A stretch of DNA of 64,000 bases from Crocinitomicaceae bacterium. GTDB taxonomy: Bacteria; Bacteroidota; Bacteroidia; Flavobacteriales_G; Salibacteraceae. The notes beneath the pieces were generated by a model. The model did not search any database. It worked only from the letters and a program-made list of their open reading frames with translations, and had not been told where the DNA came from. Positions 8,058 through 17,600 of the stretch are shown here, in pieces. A program made the translations under genes and the position numbers. The stretch lies in the NCBI GenBank assembly GCA_002713215.1, contig PAVO01000039.1:1-64000 (forward strand), given 5' to 3'. How positions within the stretch are numbered: the stretch's first letter is position 1; every line of letters starts with the position of its first letter.

Positions 8058-8525
8058 ATGAGAAAACTTATACTACTTGTGGGAATGGTAATGTTTGCTA
8101 CTGCAACATTTGCCCAATCCGATACCGATTACCTGGAATATTCAAGAAGCGTACTAAAGGCTGAGAAAAAAGCAATGGTAAGCGAAGCTTTAATGCTTAA
8201 CGATTCATTGGGAAAAATCTTTTGGCCCTTGTACAACGAGTTCAACGAAAAGCTTTACGCTATTGAAAGTAAGAATTATGAAGTTATACTTGATTACGCG
8301 GCCAATTACGAAAAAATGACCGATGAAAAAGCAGAGGAGCTTTGGAAGGCATATCATGCTGCAGAGTTGGAAAGGCTTAAACTTATGGGAACTTATTTCA
8401 ACAAGTTTAAAAAAGCATTATCTGCCGGAACAGCGGTTAAATACATGCAGATTGAAAATAAAATCGATGTTATGATTGATGCTTCGGTCGCACTGGAAAT
8501 TCCGTTGGTTGAGGTTAAGAAATAA
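8058..8525 (+). CDS. Small secreted helical protein, unknown function
   Basis: The protein has 155 residues and a signal peptide ending at TATFAQ (residue 20). The mature 135 residues are almost entirely predicted helix (for example RSVLKAEKKAMVSEALML, then YEKMTDEKAEELWKAYHAAELERLKLM), without cysteines, resembling Spy/CpxP-like periplasmic helical proteins in overall character only. It has its own consensus promoter and is followed by a strong hairpin terminator, so it is a single-gene unit. It is the last ordinary gene before the restriction-modification island. Confidence 0.75.
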   Translation: MRKLILLVGMVMFATATFAQSDTDYLEYSRSVLKAEKKAMVSEALMLNDSLGKIFWPLYNEFNEKLYAIESKNYEVILDYAANYEKMTDEKAEELWKAYHAAELERLKLMGTYFNKFKKALSAGTAVKYMQIENKIDVMIDASVALEIPLVEVKK

Positions 8526-8546
8526 CACGAACAACATATTGAATTG

Positions 8547-8585
8547 AAAAAGGCCGTCCCGATAGCTATCGGGACGGCCTTTTTT
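8547..8585. terminator. Perfect-palindrome bidirectional terminator
   Basis: Positions 8551-8580 form a perfect 30-bp palindrome (arm aggccgtcccgata, centre gc), with four A before and five T after. It can act on both strands. It ends the 8058-8525 gene and could originally also have ended dnaE, whose stop (14686) is now 6 kb away on the other side of the island. The core cccgatagctatcggg is, as I recall, a frequent intergenic palindrome in Flavobacteriia; a count in the genome would settle this. Confidence 0.9.
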
Positions 8586-9096
8586 GTGGAATAATGGTTA
8601 AAACATCTTGATGTTAATCCAATTGAATGTTGCTATAAGCCCAGGTATATATAGGCTGTAAGGGTTAACCAATCTATGACCGTTTAAAATTCATAAGGCA
8701 TACCTTATTTCTTCTAAGCGATACCTTAGTTTTTTAGAGGTTTGCCCTAGTTTAAGTACCTACTCTACTCTTCCAAAAAGCCACTAAGAATGAGGTTGTA
8801 AGCTACTCTATCGCCCTTGCCAGCTAATAACCAATTTTCCCATTCTGTTTTACCTCCTTGTGTAATAGACTGTTGTGGACTAGGTTTGGAATAGGAGAAA
8901 TTGAAAAGCGGAATACATTGTATGAACCCGGGAAGGGAATAACCTGTCAAAAATTGTGCGCAAGCTAAAAAAAGCCACCGCACGTTCAAGCACATATCAT
9001 TTTGCTCGTACCTCATAAAATAAAAAGAGCTTTCACTTTCCCACCGCCACCCAAAAACAAATCGACCAACTTGATATAAAAAACGCAAATTATTTA
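8586..9096. other. Left flank of the restriction-modification island, no convincing gene
   Basis: No reliable gene is visible in this stretch. It holds three degenerate ~21-bp dyad repeats (8694-8753) and, at 8984-9036, two short blocks (gttcaagcacat and aaagagctttcac) that reappear in the same order at the right end of the island (14438-14486). A minus-strand reading frame at 8765-9088 exists, but it runs across the repeat block to within 8 bp of the -7 box of the island operon, so it may be a remnant of an older cassette. Confidence 0.5.
8694..8753. repeat. Three phased degenerate dyad repeats
   Basis: taaggcatacctta (8694-8707), taagcgatacctta (8715-8728) and tagaggtttgcccta (8735-8749) are spaced 21 and 20 bp apart, that is two helical turns. 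Each copy is itself partly symmetric and followed by a T-rich run. The arrangement suggests a multi-site protein-binding region, but no promoter lies close by. Confidence 0.5.
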
Positions 9097-9131
9097 TACA
9101 TTTGCTAAAAATAGGTCAAATCATTTTTTGA
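9071..9131 (+). promoter_or_regulatory. Promoter and candidate operator of the restriction-modification operon
   Basis: TACATTTG (9097-9104) matches the -7 consensus exactly; a TTG at 9071-9073 is a possible -33 element, although the spacing (23 nt) is long. Between the -7 box and the start codon at 9145 lies the inverted repeat TCAAA-N6-TTTGA (9116-9131). Its place in the leader fits autorepression by the XRE-type protein encoded by the first gene, as with controller proteins of other restriction-modification systems. This is inferred from position. Confidence 0.45.
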
Positions 9132-9144
9132 TTAAACTAACAAA

Positions 9145-9468
9145 ATGGCAAGTTTCGGGCATTTCATAAAAACAGAACGAGAAAAACGAGAATGGACACA
9201 AACTGAATTCGGTGCGAAAATCGGAATCAATACAAGTGCTATTAGTCGAATTGAAAACGGAAGTCAGAAATTCAGTAAATCAAAACTGAAAAAACTTTCA
9301 GAATTATTTGAGATAGAATTACAGCAAATAACAGACCTCTTTTTTGCGGACAAATTTGTTAGAGAGGCTTTAAAATACAAATGCTCTGATTCGATTTTTT
9401 CTGTTGCAGAAGAAACTGCCAATTATTATCGAAACACTAATGTAAAGCAAGGCAAATTAGAATTATAA
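9145..9468 (+). CDS. XRE-family regulator, probable controller protein of the restriction-modification operon
   Basis: The protein has 107 residues. Residues ~5-62 form an XRE helix-turn-helix (IKTEREKREWTQTEFGAKI, then GINTSAISRIENGSQ). The remaining ~45 residues are helical and probably serve dimerisation. It is immediately followed by the fused nuclease-methylase gene with no spacing (TAA then ATG), so the three genes of the island are one transcription unit. Controller (C) proteins of this fold delay restriction until the methylase has acted when the system enters a new cell; that role is inferred here from gene order and from the palindrome upstream. Confidence 0.85.
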   Translation: MASFGHFIKTEREKREWTQTEFGAKIGINTSAISRIENGSQKFSKSKLKKLSELFEIELQQITDLFFADKFVREALKYKCSDSIFSVAEETANYYRNTNVKQGKLEL

Positions 9469-12400
9469 ATGTCCCAAAGAAAAGAACAATTAGCCAGTTT
9501 GGTAGAACGATACCAAAGCTTTAAACGAGAAGGTCGTTTAAATTTAAGTTCGGAAGAAACTATCAGAACTTGGATAAACGAGCTTCTTTCTATTTTCGGT
9601 TGGGATGTTATGGATACTTCTCAAATATTACAAGAAAAAGTGTTATCCACAGAAGAAAAAAGAAGGATTGGGGAAATTGGTTCAACTTCTACAAGACCTG
9701 ATTACACCTTTAAATTAGGCAATCAAAAACTTACGTTTTTAGATGCAAAAGCTGTTTCCGTAAACATTGAAACAAATAATGCTTCTGCTTTTCAAATCAA
9801 ATCGTATGGTTGGTCTATCTTGGCTCCCTGCACATTTTTGACAAACTTTGAAGAATTAGCGGTTTACGATTGTACCTATGTTCCGAATCAAGAACAACCA
9901 GCTAATCTTGGTAGAACTTATCTTAAAATAGACGAATACGTTGACAATTTTGAGGTTTTGGAAAATCATCTTCTCAAAACCAATATCATCAACGGAAATC
10001 TCGAAAAACTTTATTCCAATACATTAAAAAATGTTTCGAGTATTCAAAAGCTATCGCCTGATTTTGTTTTTGCTGAACAACTTTCAAAATTTAGATTATC
10101 ACTTGCCAAAAATATTGTTGTTAAAAACACAGCATTAATTGACGGTAATACCGAACTGCTATCTTACCTGACACAAGTAATCATAAATCGCATCATTTTT
10201 ATAAGAATTTGTGAAGCTAGAAGAATCGAAAGAGAAGGCTTATTGCTCTCTTTCTTGGAAAATGATTTTTGGGCTTCATTCAAAACTTCATCTTATAATG
10301 AGTTCTTTGAGCATTATGACGGCCCTCTTTTTGACAGGATAAACGACTTACAGTCATTAGAAATAGACAATGCTGTAATAAAAGAGTTAATAAACTTATT
10401 GTATTATCCTTCTCCGTATCGGTTTGAAGTCATTCCTACAAAATTATTGAGCGATATTTATGAAATCTTTCTCTCCAAAAAATTAGTTATTGAAGACGGA
10501 GAAGTTTCCGAAAAACTCAAATTAGAGTATATAAAAACAAACGGAGCAATCAGTACTCCTCAATTTTTGGTACAGGATTTACTTAAAAGAACCATCCTAA
10601 AAGAAAAATTGATTGAAAAAGGATATGAAGGCTTGCTCAATACCAAAATTTTGGATTTTGCATGTGGTAGTGGGATTTTCCTGATTGAAACTTTTGACTA
10701 TCTGCAAGACATTATAGTTGATTATTATATGCAGACCCCCTCAACTGATTACGACACATTATTTTTTCAAAATTCGGATGTACGAACCCTTACAATTGAA
10801 GGGAAGAGACAGTTAATCTCAAATTGTATTTACGGAGTTGATATAGACCCAGAAGCGGTAGAAGTAGCACGAATGTCACTTTCACTCAAAGTTGTGGACA
10901 GTTCAGAATATTACGAAAATTATCAGGAAATCGGAATTTACGGAAGTCAGATACTGAACAACATAGGCAACAATATAAAGTGTGGCAACACATTGGTCTC
11001 AACAGATATTTCAGCAAAATATCCCCAAATTCTTTCTGACCAAGACCAACTGTTCCGAACAAATGCCTTTGACTATAACAGTACAAACGGATTTTCTGAA
11101 ATCTTTAATGCAAAAGGCGGATTTGATTACATTATTGGTAATCCTCCTTATGTCGAAGTGAAAAACTACAATGTGGAATATCCCATAATGCACCAATATC
11201 TAAAGGATGAGTACCAAACAACCAAAAACGGAAAAATAGATTTAGCAGTTGCATTTATGGAACGTGCAATTTCAATTTTAAATGACACCGGAAAATTAGG
11301 CTTGATTGTCCAAAGACGTTTCTTTAAAACAGATTATGGCAAGAAATTCCGTGAGTATATCACTTCGGAACAACTCCTTTCGCAAGTCATTGAATTTGAA
11401 TCCTCAAAAATATTCCATAACAGGGTTACTTACATAGCAACGCTAATTATTGACAGGTCAAAACCCGACAACATTTCATTCCTGAAAATTGATTCAGAAT
11501 TGGAAGAAATCCCTTCAACCTTGCGTAGCATTGAAACCTTCGAAAATGACGATTCAAATTTTACTATGATTCCGTCAAATGCACTAAATCAAACTCCTTG
11601 GAATTTTGAAGATGCTGATTTATTAGGTATCAGAACAACCCTACTTGACCAACATAACAAGTTTGGAGACTTTGCAAATGTAAAGGTTGGTATTCAGGTT
11701 TTGTGGGACAGAGCCTATCACATTAAACTAAGCTCTATAAATAATAATGGAACGCTAACGGGAAGTACACACCTTGAGGAAAATATTACATTAGAAGTTG
11801 ACGCTTGTCGTCCGCTAATGGTCAATGAAAGGTTTTATCCTTTTTGTGAAGATGGAACATCAACATATGTGATTTTCCCATACGATACATCCATTGAAGA
11901 AAACACTCCTATAGTCTTTTCTGAATTTTGCAACCGTTATCCATTAACAGGAGCGTATCTAACTCGACATAAGGAAGAAATCGTTAACAATGTTGAGACC
12001 TGTGAAGGAGATGAGAATTGGCATCTTTTTACCAGGGTTCAAAACCACAAGGCAGTATATCCAAAAGTATTGTTGCCAATGACCGCCAACGATACCTATG
12101 CTACCATTACGCAAAACCCCTTGAACTACTGTGATAATGCCAATATGTTTTTCATAGAAATACCCAATAAAAGCGAAAGGAACTTATATGCTGTGGCAGG
12201 AATCATCAACTCGACATTATTTTCTGTGCTTGCAAGGTCGATTGCTTTGAGTCAGCAAAATGGTTATTTCAAGTTCAATAAACAGTTCATTGAACCCGTT
12301 CCCTTTCCTCAATTTAATTTCAATACAAATAATGATTTAGTAGGTGAAATTTCAGCATTGGCAAATAGTATTGAAGAAAAACAAAACCAATATAAAAGTG

Positions 12401-12564
12401 CGTCTCCAAGGCAAAAGAACACCTTGAAAAACCTGTTGGAAACAGAATGGAATGCTCTGGACAGCAAAGTCTATGAGTTGTATGGCTTAACTAATGAACA
12501 AACTTCATTCTTTGACAGAAAAGGAAGAAATGTTAACCGTATAGAAATATTGGACAGATTATGA
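9469..12564 (+). CDS. Eco57I-type bifunctional restriction endonuclease-methyltransferase
   Basis: The protein has 1031 residues and the type IIG layout. The N-terminal nuclease region has PD at 77-78 and DAK at 92-94, a PD-x13-DAK motif, which matches the spacing I recall for Eco57I (PD-x13-EAK). A helical connector follows, then a gamma-class N6-adenine methylase: motif I LDFACGSGIF near 395-404 and motif IV GNPPYV at 557-562. The last ~350 residues are expected to hold the target-recognition domain (including PVPFPQFNF). It should cut at a fixed distance from an asymmetric site and methylate one strand. It overlaps the companion methylase by 4 nt (ATGA). The recognition sequence cannot be read from the protein. 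Codon use is strongly A-rich compared with neighbouring genes, consistent with transfer. Confidence 0.9.
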   Translation: MSQRKEQLASLVERYQSFKREGRLNLSSEETIRTWINELLSIFGWDVMDTSQILQEKVLSTEEKRRIGEIGSTSTRPDYTFKLGNQKLTFLDAKAVSVNIETNNASAFQIKSYGWSILAPCTFLTNFEELAVYDCTYVPNQEQPANLGRTYLKIDEYVDNFEVLENHLLKTNIINGNLEKLYSNTLKNVSSIQKLSPDFVFAEQLSKFRLSLAKNIVVKNTALIDGNTELLSYLTQVIINRIIFIRICEARRIEREGLLLSFLENDFWASFKTSSYNEFFEHYDGPLFDRINDLQSLEIDNAVIKELINLLYYPSPYRFEVIPTKLLSDIYEIFLSKKLVIEDGEVSEKLKLEYIKTNGAISTPQFLVQDLLKRTILKEKLIEKGYEGLLNTKILDFACGSGIFLIETFDYLQDIIVDYYMQTPSTDYDTLFFQNSDVRTLTIEGKRQLISNCIYGVDIDPEAVEVARMSLSLKVVDSSEYYENYQEIGIYGSQILNNIGNNIKCGNTLVSTDISAKYPQILSDQDQLFRTNAFDYNSTNGFSEIFNAKGGFDYIIGNPPYVEVKNYNVEYPIMHQYLKDEYQTTKNGKIDLAVAFMERAISILNDTGKLGLIVQRRFFKTDYGKKFREYITSEQLLSQVIEFESSKIFHNRVTYIATLIIDRSKPDNISFLKIDSELEEIPSTLRSIETFENDDSNFTMIPSNALNQTPWNFEDADLLGIRTTLLDQHNKFGDFANVKVGIQVLWDRAYHIKLSSINNNGTLTGSTHLEENITLEVDACRPLMVNERFYPFCEDGTSTYVIFPYDTSIEENTPIVFSEFCNRYPLTGAYLTRHKEEIVNNVETCEGDENWHLFTRVQNHKAVYPKVLLPMTANDTYATITQNPLNYCDNANMFFIEIPNKSERNLYAVAGIINSTLFSVLARSIALSQQNGYFKFNKQFIEPVPFPQFNFNTNNDLVGEISALANSIEEKQNQYKSASPRQKNTLKNLLETEWNALDSKVYELYGLTNEQTSFFDRKGRNVNRIEILDRL

Positions 12565-14417
12565 TTAGCAAAGAAATATCCGGTTTTCTAAATAAATTAT
12601 CTGACAATTTATTAATTGTCAACAAACTTATTGTTGGTACATACCTTGAATTTAACAACATCAAGGTAAGCAACAATAAACTGATATTATCCTGTGTTGA
12701 AGGAAATGATAAAAAAACCGTTGAGGCGTTTATCCATTTAATCCAGCAAAAAAACGGAAAATTTGATTTTGAAGATGTTATACATTTATTTGAAACCAGT
12801 ATTCCTTCAAAAGATATAACCGTTAACGGAGCGGTTTACACACCTCATTATATCAAAGATTATATTGTTGATGAAACCCTCGGCAAGTTTCCTGATAGCG
12901 AATTAGCAAACATTAAAGTAGCTGATATTGCCTGCGGAACAGGAGCATTTTTATATACCGTTGCACAAAAAATTAAAACAAAATCTTCAAAAACGTATTC
13001 CGAAATCTTTAAAGAGAACATCTACGGACTTGATATTTCAGACTACACTATTCAAAGAGCAAAAATACTGCTGTCTCTTTTAGCTATTTCAAACGGAGAA
13101 GATGAAAGTAGATTTGATTTCAACCTGGAAATTGGCAATGCGCTATCTTTTTGTTGGATAGAAAATGGCGTTGACTACTTTGATGCAGTTATAGGGAATC
13201 CTCCTTACGTAAGAGCAAAAAATTTGAGTGATGAAAACAAAAAGCTCTTATTGAATTGGGAAGTAACCAAAACAGGAAATCCCGACTTATATATTCCCTT
13301 TTTTGAGATAGGGTTAGAACTTTTAAAACCTGACGGAGTTTTAGGCTACATAATCGTTAACACTTTTTTTAAAAGTGTTAACGCAAGAAGTTTAAGAGAG
13401 TATTTTAAAAGAAATCAATTTGATTTGTCCATATTGGATTTTGGAAGTTCTCAGGTGTTTAAGAACAAAACAACTTACACCTGCATTGTTTTTGTAGAAA
13501 AGAACAAATCGAACTCCATTAAGTATCAAAAAGTAACGATTGATAACATTCGGAACAAGGAAGTCAAGAATTTTACCAATATCAACTACAAACTTCTGAA
13601 TAACAAAAAAGGTTGGATTCTAAATAAACCAAACGTTTTGGAAGCGATAAGCAAAATAGAATCTACAGGTATTCCATTAGGTGAAAAGTTCACTATACGA
13701 AACGGATTAGCCACATTGAGTAATGATATTTTCATTTTTAAACCAGTTAATGAAGATGAAAAGTATTTCTATCACCAAAATGGAAAATTGCACAAAATCG
13801 AAAAAGAAATTTGTAGGGACATAATAAAGCCCAACAGACTTAAACGCGAATCCGAAATAACCGATTTAAAGGAACAAATTATCTTCCCGTATTACCAAAA
13901 CAATGGAAATACAGGAAAAAAAGAGGTTCTTGATGAAGATTTTTTCAAAGCAAAATATCCCAATGCGTATTCTTACTTGAAAGGGAATAAAGAGCAACTA
14001 TTAAATAGAGATAAAGGAAAAAATAAAAAATATAAATGGTTTGAGTTTGGAAGAACTCAAGCACTAAATGATTTTGGAAAAAAACTTTTATTCCCCTACA
14101 TGGCAGGACAACCATATTTTGTTTATTCTGACCAAAAAGATTTGTTGCTATATGCAGGTTATGCCGTTTATTTTGATTCTGAAAGGGAATTAAAAGTACT
14201 TAAAAGGATTTTGGAATCTGACGTATTTTGGTATTACATCAAGCAAACAAGCAAGCCGTATTCAGGAAACTTCTTTGCTTTAGCAAAAAACTATGTCAAG
14301 GATTTTGGTGTATGCGAATTAGACGAAACAGAAAAGGAGTATTTGTTAAGCACAGACTCTCTCGATGAACGCAATAAATTTTTGTTGGATAAATATGAAT
14401 TAAATAACCTTACTTGA
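12561..14417 (+). CDS. Companion Eco57I-type adenine DNA methyltransferase
   Basis: The protein has 618 residues. A motif X-like segment (GAVYTPHYIKDYI) precedes motif I, ADIACGTGAFL at 121-131, and motif IV is GNPPYVRAK starting at 212, which makes it a gamma-class N6-adenine methylase. There is no PD-(D/E)xK motif before the methylase core, so it should only modify. In the known Eco57I system a separate methylase protects both strands while the nuclease protein modifies one; the size and order of the two genes here match that layout. Translation is coupled to the upstream gene by a 4-nt overlap. The downstream region carries the attC-like structure. Confidence 0.9.
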   Translation: MISKEISGFLNKLSDNLLIVNKLIVGTYLEFNNIKVSNNKLILSCVEGNDKKTVEAFIHLIQQKNGKFDFEDVIHLFETSIPSKDITVNGAVYTPHYIKDYIVDETLGKFPDSELANIKVADIACGTGAFLYTVAQKIKTKSSKTYSEIFKENIYGLDISDYTIQRAKILLSLLAISNGEDESRFDFNLEIGNALSFCWIENGVDYFDAVIGNPPYVRAKNLSDENKKLLLNWEVTKTGNPDLYIPFFEIGLELLKPDGVLGYIIVNTFFKSVNARSLREYFKRNQFDLSILDFGSSQVFKNKTTYTCIVFVEKNKSNSIKYQKVTIDNIRNKEVKNFTNINYKLLNNKKGWILNKPNVLEAISKIESTGIPLGEKFTIRNGLATLSNDIFIFKPVNEDEKYFYHQNGKLHKIEKEICRDIIKPNRLKRESEITDLKEQIIFPYYQNNGNTGKKEVLDEDFFKAKYPNAYSYLKGNKEQLLNRDKGKNKKYKWFEFGRTQALNDFGKKLLFPYMAGQPYFVYSDQKDLLLYAGYAVYFDSERELKVLKRILESDVFWYYIKQTSKPYSGNFFALAKNYVKDFGVCELDETEKEYLLSTDSLDERNKFLLDKYELNNLT

Positions 14418-14437
14418 TGAAATAACTCCAGCACAAA

Positions 14438-14486
14438 GTTCAAGCACATTGCAATCCTCGTTCCTGCGGTTGCAAAGAGCTTTCAC
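14438..14486. repeat. Right-flank imperfect hairpin shared with the left flank
   Basis: gttcaagcacat (14438-14449) and aaagagctttcac (14474-14486) also occur at 8984-8995 and 9024-9036, in the same order and with nearly the same spacing. On the right side the two blocks are also imperfect inverted repeats of each other (about 13 of 17 positions), so they can fold into a hairpin. They resemble cassette-border sequences that recur around accessory genes. Confidence 0.6.
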
Positions 14487-14527
14487 GCCAACGCCAAATT
14501 ACCAAAAAGAAAGAAAAGCCAGCGTAC

Positions 14528-14650
14528 AACATTGTGTATAAGTAATAACGGTTTAAGTGATAAAACGAAAGTATAAACATAATATTAAGGTCAGTGCAGA
14601 ACTGAAAAGTTTGTGAGTAGAAACCCGATACTACTCATACACAGACCGTT
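14528..14650. repeat. attC-like imperfect inverted repeat at the end of the island
   Basis: The arms tgtgtataagtaataacgg-ttt (14533-14554) and aaacccgatactactcatac-aca (14621-14643) are inverted copies with a few mismatches and a 66-nt centre. Outside the arms an AAC (14528-14530) faces a GTT (14648-14650), as in integron attC sites (RYYYAAC ... GTTRRRY). The flanking bases do not match the full core sites, so the call is tentative. Its place directly after the last gene of the island is where an attC site of a gene cassette would be. Confidence 0.4.
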
Positions 14651-14685
14651 ACCAAAAATAATTCACTAACCAAAACAATTTCGGA

Positions 14686-17600
14686 CTAATTCATAGTAAA
14701 ACCAATATCAAGCTTCTCCAACTGCTCAATTAGTTCATCCGAAATCACCACTTTTTTTCCTCTAAGAATTCCCTTGGAATCAATTTGCTCTTTTTCGTCG
14801 TGGAACTTCATGATGACCTTACAATTGCCTTCATTTTTTTCAAGCAAGTGATCCAACTCATCAATAAATACGTCGTCGACCCGGTTCAAATTGACGGATA
14901 AACTGATTTCTGAGGCGATTTTTTCCCTGAGGTCGCTAAGCAAACTCATTTTCTTGACTTTGAATTCGGGTTCGTTTCGATAACGACTCATTACCACCGT
15001 TCCCCGAATAAACAAATAGTAGTTAGGAGTTAAAAAGGGCTGGTTGTTCAGATAATCATCTCCGAAAAGGAACAACTCAAAATCGCCCTGGTAGTCTTCA
15101 ATTTTAACCTTTCCCCAGGGTTTGCCCTTTTTGGTGGTTAAATGATTCGCCTCAGTTACAATGCAGGCAATCTTTAATTCCTTGCCCATAAAGGCGCCCA
15201 TGTTGGCGGATAACATTCCCAGGTGAAAATTCTTCATGCAGAAATGTTCAATTTCGAGTCGGTAATCATCCAGTGGATGGCCCGAAATAAATACGCCTAC
15301 CATTTCCTTCTCCTTAGACAATTCTTCAAGGGTTCCCCATTTCTCGCATTCGGGAGGACTGGGTTCAGGGATACTTACATCACTCGATTCTCCAAAGAGT
15401 GATACTTGCGCTGAGTTTTCACTCAACTGGTGGGAAGCTCCAAACTTAATGGCCTTTTCTAAAAATGTAGAACCTCCCTCTTCATAAAAATACTGGGCTC
15501 TGTGTGTGTTTTCGAATGAATCGAATCCTCCTGCCAAAGCTAGGCTCTCCAGGGCTCTCTTATTACACGCACGTAGATCGATTCGCTTGGTAAAATCAAA
15601 AATGGAGGTATACTTTCCATTTTGCCGCTCCGATATAATGGCTTCAACGGCTCCTTCCCCTACTCCTTTTACAGCCCCCATTCCAAATCGAATCTCGCCC
15701 TTGTCGTTTACCGAAAAACGGTAGGACGACTCATTGACATCAGGTCCTAAAACAGGCATAGCCATTCGTCGGCATTCATCCATAAAGAAGGTTACTTTCT
15801 TAATGTCGTTCATACTATTGGTTAGTACGGCTGCCATAAACTCGGCAGGATAATGCGCTTTTAAATAGGCTGTTTGGTAGGCGATGAGCGAATAAGCAGC
15901 GGAATGCGATCGGTTAAATCCATATTCGGCAAACTTTTCCATTACCTCGAATATCTCATTCGATTTCTCCTCCTCAATGTCATGGATTCGTTTGGCTCCT
16001 TCTGCAAAAACAACTTTTTGTTGTTGCATCACATCCATTTTCTTCTTACCCATGGCACGTCTGAGTAAATCAGCTCCACCGAGGGAAAACCCACCAATAA
16101 TTTGGGCCGTTTTCATAATCTGCTCCTGGTAGACCATAATCCCGTTGGTGTCTTTTAGAATATCTTCTATGAGTTGATGGGGATATTCAACTACTTCCCT
16201 GCCGTGTTTTCGATCGATAAATGAGTCGATAAACTGAAGCGGCCCGGGACGATAAAGGGCATTCATTGCAATTAAATCTTCAATATTGGTTGGCTTTAAC
16301 TTTCGCAGGTATTTCTGCATTCCAACCGACTCAAACTGAAAAGTTCCGTTGGTCTCTCCTCTTTGGTAGAGTTCAAAGGTTTTTTCGTCGTCGAGTGGAA
16401 TGGCATCAATGTCAATTTCAACATTGTGTTTCTCCTTTATTAGCTTAATGGCGTGTTTAATAACGGTAAGGGTTTTTAATCCCAAGAAATCCATTTTCAA
16501 CAGTCCGGCATCTTCAACCACCTTATTGTCAAACTGAGTAATGAGCAAGTCGGCATCTTTGGAAGTACTCACCGGAATATAATTGGTTAAATCGTCAGGG
16601 GCAATGATGACCCCACATGCATGTGTACCCGTATTACGAACAGAGCCTTCCAGAATTTTTGCCTGATTAATTACCTGGGAATTAAAGTCACTTCCTTCCG
16701 ACATTTTTCTAAATGCTTCGGCCTGTTGTTTTTGATCGGAATTAAGCTTGTCACTCAATTTTTTGGTCACACCACCGTCGGCCAAAACAGCCTTAAGCGA
16801 AGCACTTAAATGATCGGGAAAAATCTTACAAATGTTATTGACATCGTTCAACGGCATATTGAGTACCCTCCCCACATCACGGAGCGAAGATTTGGCAGCC
16901 ATGGTACCGTAAGTAACAATTTGTGCTACTTGTTTGTAACCGTATTTTTCAACCACCCATTCAATAATGGCGCCCCTTCCTTCATCATCGAAATCGATAT
17001 CAATATCAGGCATGGATATCCTTTCGGGGTTTAGAAATCGCTCGAAGAGTAATTTGTATTCTATTGGGTCAATATTGGTAATTCCAACGCAGTAGGCTAC
17101 GGCAGATCCCGCTGCTGATCCCCTCCCCGGTCCCACGGATACTCCCATAAGCCTAGCCTGCGAAGTAAAATCCTGAACAATAAGAAAGTAGCCGGGAAAG
17201 CCCATTTCCTTTATAATCTTTAATTCGTAGTCTAGCCGTTCTCTGATTTCATCAGTAATTTCAGGATATCTTTTTTCTGCTCCTTTATAAGTCAGGTGTC
17301 GTAAATAATCATTCTGATTATCGAAGCCTTCCGGCAGTGCAAACTCAGGAAGCAAGGGATCTTTTTCGAGCTGGAACGGAACTATACTCTCGGCAATTTT
17401 TGTGGTATTGCTAATCGCTTTCGGATACCGGACAAAAAGCTTTTTCATTTCCTCCTGGGATTTGAAATAAAACTCCTGGTTGGGCATTCCTTTTCGATAT
17501 CCCCTGCCTCGTCCAATTGGGTCACTTTGAAGCGCCCCGTCTTTCACACACAACAAAATATCATGTGCATTGGCATCTTCGGGAGTAAGGTAATAGTTGT

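Noticed and set aside
8765-9088. Minus-strand reading frame of 107 codons in the left flank of the island
   Set aside because: Its 5' end comes within 8 bp of the -7 box of the restriction-modification operon and it spans the shared border block; the translated sequence has no recognisable domain. Probably a remnant or chance frame.
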